64,000 nt of DNA from Pyrenochaeta sp. MPI-SDFR-AT-0127 (Eukaryota; Ascomycota; Dothideomycetes; Pleosporales; Cucurbitariaceae): positions 1 to 64,000 of the forward strand of contig JAGTJM010000026.1 in assembly GCA_020747015.1 (NCBI GenBank), given 5' to 3'. The translations under genes were made by a program, and so were the position numbers. This document shows, one piece after another, positions 43,265-54,334 of this stretch (its first letter is position 1; every line of letters starts with the position of its first letter). The notes under the pieces were generated by a model. That model made no database searches, was not told the DNA's origin, and saw nothing but the letters and a program-made list of their open reading frames with translations.

Positions 43265-46146
43265 GATACATGATAACACAGATGTGTGCTATATATGGCC
43301 ATTGATCTTGCAATATTGGGGCGTCAATGCTGCTACTATCAATCTTGGCGATGATGCTACGGCAAAATCAGCGGCTCTGGGTCTGCATTCTTCGAGTTTT
43401 CTATTCTTCTTACAAACGTTCTCTTGGGTCCCATGGAAATTGCGACTTTGAGTGGATGGAGGAAAGTGACTGGGAAAGGGGAGAGAAGGAACTATTCTGC
43501 GGGAATTGTGGTTTGATATTATGATATTAGGACCACAATGAGCCATATCATGATGACCTGCCAGTTTGCATATATCAATGCGAATGTTTGAGAGCTTGTA
43601 AACAAGCCAAAATGTTAGAAGACATGATCAAGACCAAGAATTCAATGAATCAAGCTCTTGTCTACCAATGGGACACCTGTGTGTGCATGAAGTGAAGTGA
43701 ATCGACGATGATGACCGACCCCACCAAAGCTGGACTTGATCACACAGCTCTCTGAAAATCGACGCTACCTTAGCGCGACGCGCTCAGCATTAACAATTAC
43801 AATATTGCATGGTCATATGGACGACGATACGAATGGACAGTTGCACGCCTAGTTTGGACGGCTGCACGAGACCTTGTCCGAGCTGTCTAAAGCATCGTGA
43901 GCCGCTATCGAGAGATCATGGGGTGGTACCTTCCTCCTCATGCCAAGGCATAGGCGTTATGCTGGACGCGTGGTTGGCCACCAATTGCACGAGGGACAAG
44001 CCCTGTTTGTGATTGTGGCATGAAGAATCACGATGCAAAAGTCCAATTGCTCGAATCTTTGCGGAAATGGGCATTATAGGCTGACCATCTGGCCAGCCGA
44101 AGGTATTGCACGGATGGGTGCGGGTCTGCTCCCAACGCAGCCAGGATCGGCGGCCTGTAGGCCTCGTGCCTGTCCCACGCCCACTTTGAGACCAAGGTGG
44201 TGCTGAAGATTTTTGAAGAATGCGCAATGCAGCCAATCATCTCCGGCTCGTGGAGAGCCAGTGTCATTGCGCTTCCGGATTAGGCGGCACACATGTGGTT
44301 CGGGAATACGTACATGATTGTTGTGCGATGAGCTGCAGCTGGGCCAGGCCGTTTTCGCCGCCAAGCGCGGGATGAATACAACGTCTTTGCGCTTGAATCC
44401 CCTAGCGGCTGAGAAGCGGGTAGAGATAGACGGTATCGATATCGATAGCAAAGATGTCAATGATGCACTTGGCGGAGCCATGTGAAGCGGCATGAAGTAT
44501 GAGCAAAGCCAAAGGCTCGAGCGGCTTGCTGAGCTCGAACGTAAACAAACAACAACAATCACAACAACAACAACAAAGCCAATTCCCGCAGCGGACTGTC
44601 GTGCTGAAAAAGCGGTGCAGTAGCGAGCAAAGCACGTCCCGCTGTGGAGCTGGTGTTGAGGGTGGCAGCGAATCGAGGTGCTCAAAGTGTTCCTTGGGGA
44701 GGGGCGTGGTGCACAGCTGGCAAGCCGCTGCACGCTGGGCTGCTCGTTCTCGGCCAGGGAGACGCAGCACAAGTGGAGCCTGGCGAGCGGGGAGCAAAAG
44801 CAATTCGCAGCGGAAGCTGGGCGTTTGTGCGTCCCCGCGAAAGCCTCCGAGGAACGATGCAGGTGTTGGCAGCGGCAGAGTGGGTGGAAAGTCGTGACAG
44901 GTGTTTGTGCGCTGCAGACGATATGCAGGGGCCGCCAAAGGCCCGCGGGCGGGCGGGCACAGACCAGGCCGGCGCGCTGGATCGGGCCTGGCGCGGAAGA
45001 ATCAGACGCGTTCCCGACGCGTCAGGTTTGCGACAGCGACTGCTGCGGCAGAACAGCCCTCACGTGTGGACGGGGAGCACGGCGCAGGAATGCGATGCAA
45101 ATAGCGGCCAACTGGGTGCGCTGGCCGCCGCGTGGGCACTGGGGAGGGGCCAAAAAGCGTTGGGTGGGAGACGCCCGATTTTTGGGAGTTTTCCAATTCT
45201 GCATTTAGTTGGTGCCAGCGTCCTGCGGTGAGTTTCGTCGGTGGCTACGGGACCGTGTGCGAGCCTTGGGCCAAGTCCGCGTCGCTCTAGCGCTAGCGGC
45301 AAGCCGTCAGCCGGTTATCCTGCTCTGTGCTGGGGCTCGCCCCGACCATTCAACCTCACCGCATCGCCGTTCGCCGTTCACCGTTCACCTTCACGACCTC
45401 ACGACAATCTCGAGCCGCGCTCGCCCGTCGCACTGCCATGCGCTGACGGAGACAAGCCTTCTCTTCCCTCTACGACCCTTTCCTTGCGTACTCACGACTC
45501 TTCACTTTGTGCCCCCCGCCCGCTTCGCTCCTGCCTGACGCTAACGGGACCTCTCCTCGCGACCACCACCACCCTCTGCACATCGCCAACAATCGCCCGC
45601 GGTGCCCTCGTCGACACCTCGCGCGCTTCCTAGTGCACCCATTCGCCTTTGCGCCTCGTCTTCGGTGTCCTGTCGCGTTTGTTACCTGCTGCGCGCTCTT
45701 GTCGCCCCCGGTCCAGCTACGCGCCGTCGCTCCAACGAGCTCATTACGCCATTTTCCTTGACTGCAAACCCTCTGCGACTCCCTTTGTACCTGTTGCTCG
45801 CGCTTTCAAGTGTGCGCGCCGCCTTGCGACTTGTCTGTACGCTTTCCCAAGGGCGCATCCTTCGCCGATCGCCCGTGTAACTGCTTTGCCGCCCGCACAG
45901 TCGCGTTCGCAGCGCACCAAACATCTGCTGGGACCCGAACCATACCGGACTACCGCCCTGCATAATCTGGATCCATTGCTGCGACAGTCGGGCCTTGTTC
46001 GAAATTGATGCATTGATAGCTTATCACGTTCAACCGCCCTCGACCCCCTTGCCGCGTTTGTGAGATTGACTTGCTGCATCAATTTGGCCACGCCATTAGA
46101 GAGAAGAAGAACCTCCAGGCCACTCCATCTCCACGCTGTCGCAAAC
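43265..46146. other. intergenic (2.9 kb), includes long GC-rich leader of the 46147 gene
   Basis: No domain-bearing frame was found. 44600-46146 is GC-rich with pyrimidine-rich runs on the plus strand from about 45330, and likely holds the promoter and a long 5' leader of the downstream gene. The many open frames here overlap on both strands and are composition-driven. Confidence 0.45.
44546..44577. repeat. CAA trinucleotide microsatellite
   Basis: Imperfect (CAA)n run of about 32 bases, interrupted once by ATC. In one frame it would encode Gln, in the other strand Cys-type codons; no gene uses it convincingly. Confidence 0.75.
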
Positions 46147-48048
46147 ATGGATGCCGAACGACCGCATCTATCGATAACCCTCCCCAGGAACTTCATGTTC
46201 CACTACCGTGACGGACCGGCTCCTCGGACGCCCGAGCCCGAGTCCCAGCCCGATGAACTCCAGCCGCCACCTCCTCCCCGACAGATGCTCAAGGTTCGTC
46301 GTCGTCGCGCCACCATGGTGATGAACCACGACGATCAGAACGACGTTATGGACCAAATGCCCATTCCTACCATTGAGGCCCCAGAACTGCTCTCAGAGTC
46401 GTCTGTAGATCTTCCGTCTTACCCAACGCCTCAGAACGACGCCTTTTTATCCCCAGGCATGGGCTACACTCGCATGTTGTCTCCACCAAAGACTCCTGTC
46501 GCTCAGATGAGAACCATCAGCCACTATGACGGACCTCAGGACTGGGCTGAGATAGACCAAGCAAACCAGAGCGAGACGTCCAGTAGAGCAACCTCATCCT
46601 CGGGCTTTTCAGACTCCTCTATATCGTCATGTGATAGCATTGGGTCCTTCATGTCAAGAGGTGGCAGCTGTACGAGCCCAGAAGAGGAAATGACAGACCC
46701 ATTCCTATACTGCTCGCCGACCCTAGATTTCCAGGGACCGATCTCACCTTTCATCGCACACCCACAACATCGCCCTGCCAAGAAGCTGAAGCTGAGGGCG
46801 ACCTTCACGGAAGAAATGGATCACCACCTTTGGATGACTTACATGAAGTACTTACAAGACCCCACGGTGACTCCTTTCAAGGCCCTTCCAAGCACTGTGC
46901 CACCGAATGGAGTATGCCACCGCGTGGCTAGAATGGCTCGCAAAACATGGAAGACCCCACGGCCATCCCGTGCCGGAGGACTTCGAGCCAGTGTTCAGTA
47001 CGCCTCTCGCTCTGGTACCCCAGACACGATCAAGCCTACAAAGAGCGGCAGTAGTACTCCGATTGCTCGACACAACAAGTCCTTCTTGAGATATCCGTCC
47101 GAGAAACAGTGCCGAAAGCGGCTGCGAGATCTAGCAAAGCAGAAGCCAACTCTATCTGCTCATTATCAGCGTCTTCTACAACGATCTCCCTCACCCTTCC
47201 AGTCATCACCACCACCACCACCACCAGCTGAGTCTTCGTCGCAACCTCAGCCATTGTCTTCGCCTTTCTCGCAAGGATCCACTAGCTTCTCCACTCGGGA
47301 CATGAACTTTTCACTCGCGACAAGCACTGCCACGTCTATGCAGTTGGGCAATCCACTGTCTCAACTGGCAAGTGATCTTACGCCGCGACCCGAACGAGCT
47401 TGGTCGAGCGTGCGATCTTCAGCACATCAAAAGTCAAAGTCCCTCCACATCGGCCTAGGGCTAGGCCTTGGGAATGTGCTAGGTTCTCCTTTCAGCGCTA
47501 CCTCAGAAGTTTCTGACGTACGCATGCACCAACATAACGCACGAACATGGCATGCACCTTCATCGTCGACGCAGCCGCCACGTCTCGGTTCGCCGTTTCA
47601 GCTACACACGCCGCGACCCATCTCAAGGGTCTTTAAGCGACGTGCTCTGCACAGTTTCGAAGACAAGACGCGGAACCGTGGCGACAGCTTTGTCAACGAG
47701 CTCTTTGGAGCCCCAGCCGAGTCAAGTCATCGACGAGTGAGAAGCCGCGGCTTCAGTCTGGGCGACATGATGGAAGGTGCCCGGCGTCTTCCTCTCGCCA
47801 ACGACCCATCTGGATTCAACCCATTCGCAAACCTTGGTTCTGTGTTGCCTAGCCCAGCTCGTTACTCACCTGCTGTGTCGGCCGAGGTGAAGGGATCGTC
47901 TACTGCCCGCCTCGGGTCTCCATTTGGGGGTCGATCCAGCAACACTTTCCCCCGCACGACAGCTTCCCACAGCTTTGAACCCCCAGCATCGTTCGAGCAA
48001 CGTTTCGCCGCCATACCTACCGATCCCGCGTACTTGCATCGTTCTTGA
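46147..48048 (+). CDS. large Ser/Pro-rich putative nuclear protein with TEA/Myb-like helical segment
   Basis: Single exon of 633 residues from the first ATG. One segment (about residues 215-275) is well ordered: LKLRATFTEEMDHHLWMTYM then KYLQDPTVTPFKALPS and GVCHRVARMARKTWK, whose aromatic/acidic start (FTEEMDHHLW) resembles Myb/SANT or TEA-type DNA-binding helices. A second basic block (YPSEKQCRKRLRDLAKQKPT) lies near residue 320. The rest is disordered, with a poly-Pro run (about residue 352), many SP and TP motifs and a Gly-Leu run (GLGLGLGNVLGSPF). This points to a fungal-specific transcription or chromatin regulator under phosphorylation control, but I cannot name the family. A long GC-rich leader precedes it. 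Confidence 0.75.
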   Translation: MDAERPHLSITLPRNFMFHYRDGPAPRTPEPESQPDELQPPPPPRQMLKVRRRRATMVMNHDDQNDVMDQMPIPTIEAPELLSESSVDLPSYPTPQNDAFLSPGMGYTRMLSPPKTPVAQMRTISHYDGPQDWAEIDQANQSETSSRATSSSGFSDSSISSCDSIGSFMSRGGSCTSPEEEMTDPFLYCSPTLDFQGPISPFIAHPQHRPAKKLKLRATFTEEMDHHLWMTYMKYLQDPTVTPFKALPSTVPPNGVCHRVARMARKTWKTPRPSRAGGLRASVQYASRSGTPDTIKPTKSGSSTPIARHNKSFLRYPSEKQCRKRLRDLAKQKPTLSAHYQRLLQRSPSPFQSSPPPPPPAESSSQPQPLSSPFSQGSTSFSTRDMNFSLATSTATSMQLGNPLSQLASDLTPRPERAWSSVRSSAHQKSKSLHIGLGLGLGNVLGSPFSATSEVSDVRMHQHNARTWHAPSSSTQPPRLGSPFQLHTPRPISRVFKRRALHSFEDKTRNRGDSFVNELFGAPAESSHRRVRSRGFSLGDMMEGARRLPLANDPSGFNPFANLGSVLPSPARYSPAVSAEVKGSSTARLGSPFGGRSSNTFPRTTASHSFEPPASFEQRFAAIPTDPAYLHRS

Positions 48049-51000
48049 AGATCGAATACACTCTTCCCAACAACAATTGCTCATCAACTTTGAACTGCAT
48101 CACCGGCGTTCCTATCGGCGGCCTCCAGCGCTGCCGTTGCATATACACACAATCTGGCCCATGGCCTGTCATCTGCTGCATATGAAAAGTATCTCTTATG
48201 TCTTGTTCATACCTCTACTCATTTTTTTCTTTATCTTCGTCGACCCTCCGCCGACTCGGACAGGACTATGTTCCAGGTTTGACGAATCGGAGATGGTTTT
48301 AATCTTCGTCTCTTTCTTGTCGCTTGTTCTGGGCTTACGATGGGTCACGATGATACGGCTATATGTGCCTTCGATCTATTTTCATAATCTTGGGATGTGG
48401 CATTCGAGCCTCTCGAGACGGCAAGGCTATTGATACTCGTCAGTAAGGTGTCACCCCTTTCCCAGTACCTGGGTGGACCCTTGGAAGCGTTGCTGTCTCA
48501 AGCTTGCCCTCTTGCCCACCTCTTGTACATTCCGGCACACGACCATATTCTGTTTCTTTTCTGAGCTCACAACATGGTGTGGCACTTTGCATTCCTTTGT
48601 TTTATGCCTTTCCATTTTCTTTATCACGATGGACATGATCAACATTATGACACGATGAGGCGTGGCACTGGGTTGCGGATTAGGGTTGGAGTCTCCACGA
48701 CGATGTCAATGACTTTCCCTTTAGTGAGACGATCAATCCCATAATCTCTTGTCTTTTGTCGGATCGGCTTCGGGCATGTGTTCTTTTCTGGAGAGAGGAT
48801 CAGCTGGAAGGGTAGCGCAGGCCTCGATGACGATACGGATGGAGCCTGTACACTTTGATAGATCAGCTGGTTCTTTTGAAAGGGTGAAGATGTCTTAAGC
48901 TGATCAGCTAGTTATGAATGAATTGAAAGAATTGAGAAGCAGAAAGTTTGAAAATGTGTTCCAAATAAGCCCCGCTGCACTCCGCTCCGCACAGCCGTGC
49001 CGTAAGTGGTTTCGTAACGAGTGCTGAGCACAGGCGTCATCATGTCTTGTGCCGGAGGCCATGATCCATGACTGGCAGTAGCTTGAAGCCACGATGAGCT
49101 GATACCTGGATAATTGCAACGCAAACGCAGCTGATGCCGTACAACAGGGGGAGGAGAAAGAAAAGAATATTGCAGCGGCCGCGGAGACGGCCCTCCTTTT
49201 GCTTAACAAAATCTTTCTACAATTGGTTTTGCACCCTGCACAGCAAAGAAAAAAAAATATGCGTGCCGCCAGGTGGATGCCCAGCCCACATCACCAACCC
49301 AAATGTCGAAGTTTCGCGGAGCCTGCACGCACCAGGCTAAGCAGTTACGCCGAGACGCAAAAGGCCCGTGTGCAGCCACTCAGACGGAAGCCATGTCAGC
49401 CGGAGGCCCACTTGAGATCATGGTGATGGAAGAGTGTTGCATGTCCGGTGTAGGTGGGCTGCTGGTGCGACGCGTAAAGTGCAATCATGTGCCAGCGCGT
49501 ACGCGTGCGACGTGTTGGATTGAGGTGATTATATGCCCGATTTGGCGTGCTCGGGTATTGAGTTGGGCTGGGCAGAAGAGGGGACGGGCGTAGTGTGCAT
49601 TGGCTGCTGCAGAAATGGTCCGTCGATATTACTTTTGCATGCTTTGTGGGACGGATTATGACTCTTGCTGTGTCGGCGAAGTGCTTTTTTCGACATATTC
49701 GAGGGCTGAGTGCGCCGGTGAGTAGGCGAGCTACGCGCTCTGGGTGCAGACGGCTTGCAAGACCGCATATGTGGTGGTAGTAATGGGATGCTGATTGATG
49801 CTCGTGCAGCTGCATTTGCAGTATCCCCATATGGTACGGAGGCCATCATTGATGGACTTCGATGCCGTTCTGTTCAGTGCTTGCCTACTTTTTGCCTCCT
49901 CACGACCATCTCACGATACTGACGACACGCGTTGAGGGTTTATTCGTCAACGTTTCAGAATGAGGGGGGCGGCAAGTGGAGCCTACGGAGAAAGTTCGAC
50001 GAGGGACGTTGGGCTGTGAGATCTGATCGTCATTGTCACCTGTATACAGGAAAGGTTGCAGACGCCCCGAGGCAACGGCTCAAACCTTCAGCAGCATGGT
50101 CTTCTGACATTGGAGGCCGAGGAACTACTGTACGATAATGACCCTTTTATATCACTCCTGCAATTGGTGTCCTGTCACTTACGATAGAGTTGCCTGGCTG
50201 TCTCTCGGGATATCGCGCTCACACCATCGGATCACCTTCCCTGCTTGGTGTTTTGAACCTAGTCTTGTCCCTAGCCATGACCTTAAGGGCTTCTGCTTTC
50301 ACGACATTGACGCTTCGGCGGAGGCTCCCATACCACTAATGTCTTTTATCTGATAAGAAAGACTTCCTCGAAACGAACAAATTTTCAGCACATGCGCATG
50401 ATTTCAAGAATGTTCATCGCCAACCACAGAGTTGTGAAGTGCTTTTGGCCTCATCACAAAGTTTTCGATCATCGAAGCCATGGAGAATTCTGACCAAGAG
50501 GGTCACCATGAATAGCGTGTTGTTGTTCTCCACCGTGAAGTAACGATCATCTGCCAACAAAGATCAGTTGTTTTGGATTCTCGACACTGACTCACGACCT
50601 GGTCTTCGTTCAGGTATCATCTCGCCTAAATTACGAACCACTTCCACGACCCCTTTCGATGTCCGCGTCTTCCTGCGTCTTTTGACCATTGTCTCTCAAC
50701 ATCAACATCTCGGCAGAGATTTGATCTTTCTTCCACATACTTGACGAATTGTTCCACTTTGCATTTGTCTTTGGGGAGCGCCTTCTTTGCATCGAGGCTC
50801 GTCAATTCATACCTCTTGCAACGAACTGAGCGTGGCCGGCTCGAGGTTATCAGGAAAGCTAGAAAATGTCATAAAAGCCTGTCACCAGCCTGACAGGGCA
50901 CATCGATACGTCGCTCTTCGAGTTGACAACAAGTTCATGCTCTACCTATATAATGAGGTTGCTTGCTTCACAACTCAATGCTTGCCGGCAAACTAAGCAG

Positions 51001-51511
51001 GTATCGAATTCATGATATGATATGCTCAGTGAGACACAACGCAAGGTAGTTTTGAAGATTACGACAGATGGCCTGACAGTAGAGACATTGGGCCTTGTCG
51101 GTGGAGTACAATGTTATATGTAAACTCACAGTAGCATGGTAGTGGCGCTCTCGCAGCACACGGGATGCAGTAGTCCATTACTTGTACTATGTTATTTTCA
51201 ACGCCTCGGAAGCATCAAGGTATCTAGTCCTATCTTTTGATCTATTCAATATGGCTCACAATTCCATTGAGTCGAGATTGGCATTCGTTAATCGAGAAGA
51301 CGGGCGAGCTGGAGGTGTTGCTGAGTCAACCCGGATGTGATTGGCTGGCGAGCACAGCTGAACACTTGAGGCTGGGGACAACAGTTGTCATATCCACCAC
51401 CTTCCTCAGTTGCCATACTAGGCTGCCATCATCATTATCTTGTTTCATGTACCTTAGAATTGACTGACATCGAACTCTTCCACTTCTCGCTCTGCAGGAA
51501 AGTCAACACGC
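48049..51511. other. long intergenic region (3.5 kb)
   Basis: I see no gene with domain or splice support. Contains a short A-run (about 49249-49257) and scattered short frames on both strands. The first part is the 3' flank of the 46147 gene; the last part is upstream of the 2EXR-like gene. Confidence 0.45.
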
Positions 51512-52408
51512 ATGCTCAGTCCAATTTCTATCAAATATCCCACTATACTACTGAAGCGGAGCCTTAGAATGGGTGCAATTACGAAGCCTGATTCGTCGAC
51601 CGCACTTCAAAGCGGGAGCACGCTTCTGGGCTTACCGCGAGAGCTTCGTGATATCATCTATCAGTACTCGCTTTCGTACGATGAAGGCCTCATAATCGAA
51701 GTCAACTGCAGCACAAAAAAATCACACGTGCCCCAGATGAATATTCAAGGTCGACACAATCAATACCTGACGCAGACGCCTGCCAACTTCCTCAAGCTCG
51801 TATGCAAACAGACGCGTGAGGAGACTCGGGGTGTTATCCTCAAAACAAACGGCAATATTGCTCTCTTTGGGATGAGCTATGTTACACCCAGCTCCTACTG
51901 CTTCGGGCTCTTTGTCAGTCGGTATCCCAGTAAAGTCATCAGCAATCATCTCAGGAGAATCACGGTGCACGGATACCCAGATGTTGAAGCCACGACATTA
52001 ATGCCAGTGGCATTCAAAGAGATAGCCGTGTATGCGACTGGCTTCAGGAAATTTTGCGAGCAGTACCCCCAGACCCTCGTCATACTCCAGTTTCGCAATG
52101 TAGTCAACGTTGACTCAGACCACTGGTACTATTGGGCTGGTGCCCTTCAATACATCATACGAGGATCTTCTCCTCTTATTTTCCCAGTTTCAAAGCCACA
52201 TTTCGTCGCTCAGCTTATGCAGCTAGAAATTGCCTTTGCCACAACACCCAGGCTACCAGACAATCTCCGGTTTTCTATCCTGGAAGTGTATCCAGAGAGT
52301 GGCGTGGAAAGTGAAGTTCAGTTCTACGACGAGATGAGAATCCTCCCGGCCGACCAAATCGCCGAGTTGTACAATGCAGCGAGAAAGTTGTTTGACGATG
52401 GTATTTGA
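51512..52408 (+). CDS. 2EXR/F-box-like hypothetical protein
   Basis: Single exon of 298 residues. After a short leader the sequence LLGLPRELRDIIYQYSL matches the opening helix of the fungal 2EXR/F-box-like family, followed by LKLVCKQTREETRGVILKTN, the usual second element (ancestral-residue-rich, with an invariant Cys). Further segments with typical beta-strand patterns are LRRITVHGYPD and FCEQYPQTLVILQF. This large family is expanded in Pleosporales and its members have no assigned biochemical function. The second Met at 51569 (MGAITKPDSS) is a plausible alternative start because the first 19 residues look like leader. No signal peptide or membrane span. Confidence 0.75.
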   Translation: MLSPISIKYPTILLKRSLRMGAITKPDSSTALQSGSTLLGLPRELRDIIYQYSLSYDEGLIIEVNCSTKKSHVPQMNIQGRHNQYLTQTPANFLKLVCKQTREETRGVILKTNGNIALFGMSYVTPSSYCFGLFVSRYPSKVISNHLRRITVHGYPDVEATTLMPVAFKEIAVYATGFRKFCEQYPQTLVILQFRNVVNVDSDHWYYWAGALQYIIRGSSPLIFPVSKPHFVAQLMQLEIAFATTPRLPDNLRFSILEVYPESGVESEVQFYDEMRILPADQIAELYNAARKLFDDGI

Positions 52409-54334
52409 ACAGGGTTGAAGGAAGTCAAGTATACCCGGAATCTGTGCTGAGGTTATAGTAACTACCCAATGCCTGGCTCTTTCTTGGACGTTTGTTCAGC
52501 AATACCCTCCCAAGTCGCTTTCATAATTGATTGCTCATCATTTTCTTGAGGCTTGATATCCTCACACGGACAATTGGCCTGGGCATTGATCGAATATGAC
52601 TAAAGCGCGCAACGGGCCCATTGGCCTATCACGACTTTGCTGCAAAGCCCCTCAAGCATCCATTATTACTCGCTTTCCCAGTCGTCACTGATATTCGGGC
52701 AATACCTGGCTCTGGATCGACTGTCCATACCTGTTTGATGCAACCTTTGGATGGAAGCGCGGCTGTAGGGCGAATTGTTAATATCGCTTTAAAGCTGGTT
52801 GATACTACACATAAACTTAAGGGAGAGGTTTGAGTTAGTCAAGAAGGACCTAAACAACTAGTGAAGACGGGTTTGCGATGAAGATACTGGCGATAACATT
52901 TTTGATGGGCTTAGAGCGGAATTCAGTGCAACCAGGGCTTCTACAATAGCACTCAGCTCGAGAGTACCCAAGCTGCGAGTGGGTAGCTTGTACTTGTGCA
53001 GGTCTATCTGGATGCATAGGTGTTGACAGTCGACCGTGTAGCAGGCAGTCAAGCGGAAAATTGCGGAATCCTTCCGAGGACCGACCCGATAGTACGAGCG
53101 TAGCTCTGGCTTGAATTGAATAGACAATTTATCAGTTGACAAATGATCGTTTGATTACTATGCCTACTCTGCTCAGTGCAAAATCATAGTTCCTTTTCAG
53201 GCCACTTCACATTCATACCATGTATCCCTAGCGTACTTTATGGCACACGACACATTCGGCGGGCCATCACTCAACATAAACATCAGGGCACATTCTTTCA
53301 CCATTACAATCAAGCAAATTGCACTTTTCACTTCGGAATCTGTCTCAACTGATATTGTGACTCTGTCCTAACACCTAGTGCAGTTCTCATGCTTTATGCC
53401 ATGATTCCCTCCAGGAGAATATGCATTGGTGATGATCCGCCGTTCAGCCGTTCAGGATAAGTGTAGATAGTGGATGTATCCCGTAAAGACATGGGACTCT
53501 GACGTAATCTGCACAATCTGTGAGTGAGAAGTCGTTATGGATGCCATGGCACGAATAAGTCAAATAGAGCTTTAGGAGAAACCAGTGCTGTTCAGTGACC
53601 ACCGCAAATCAGCTAACAGATTTCCAGCTCCTTCAGCGTGTTGAGTATTCGGCCAATCTGTCAGTCTTATAGAACATTTGTAAGCTGTCAAGTCTAGTGC
53701 CAACTTTTGATATTCTTCTCGAGTAACTGTGAATATCTTGATGCGAAGATGACAGCTTCCAAGCATGTGGAGCGTTCTCTAATACATTGAGTGCCACGAT
53801 TCGGTCTAGGCGGGCCAGCTAGCGACTGGCCTGTAACAGTTTGGGGCATCCTTGGAGACGTAACCAGACTCGCGTCTACATCGTAGCGACAGCCTCCGTC
53901 AGCCGTTTGTGTATTGCACAGTAATAAGCATGGCATCTTTCCACAAGGCCCATCTAGCTCCGGAGGGCCATGGAAAAGAACTCCGTCATTTGCCTGAGTA
54001 GGCCATCAGCACCCAATCAGCGGCCGCACCCGGAAGCCTCCCGTGCACGTGAGTACTTTCTCCGCTCCTGCTTCCGTTTACCGGAGCGCGCCTTGCCTCC
54101 ACATTCCGCGCCGGCCCAGTTCCGCGTTCACGTGTTGGCTTGCCGACACAACCCACCCTAGAACAGCCCGAGGCCTCTGAGATGTCCCGCAGGACAAGGT
54201 TTCCGAGAGTTGTGCCCTTCATCCGTAACTAACATTGGCTCATATACAAACATTTTTTTTCGATTGAGACCTACTATACACATCTACATATTCCCAAAGA
54301 GAGCTCTAATATAGCTTCCTGAAGCTTCGTAGTC
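52409..54334. promoter_or_regulatory. intergenic (1.9 kb) with SCOT-gene promoter motifs
   Basis: The right part is the upstream region of the CoA-transferase gene. It contains a CCAAT box (54013-54017), two CACGTG sites (54046-54051, 54129-54134) and a CCTCGG core on the minus strand (54168-54173), the motif bound by FarA/FarB regulators of fatty-acid catabolism in Aspergillus. A minus-strand 94-codon frame at 52858-53142 has believable composition and is listed separately. Confidence 0.4.
52858..53142 (-). pseudogene. possible C-terminal gene remnant
   Basis: Frame of 94 codons reading SIQFKPELRSYYRVGPRKD, then FRLTACYTVDCQHLCIQIDL and LELSAIVEALVALNSALSPS. The alternation of hydrophobic and polar residues looks protein-like, and short hydrophobic strands are similar in style to the C-terminal part of 2EXR-like proteins such as the neighbour at 51512. 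No upstream exons could be found. Confidence 0.2.

Noticed and set aside
44402..45633. Cluster of overlapping open frames of 100-230 codons on both strands
   Set aside because: All are in GC-rich or CAA-repeat sequence, overlap each other in several frames and lack any domain; they reflect composition.
49396..49849. Minus-strand frames of 106-144 codons in the 48-51.5 kb gap
   Set aside because: They overlap in two frames with no start context, domain or splice signals.
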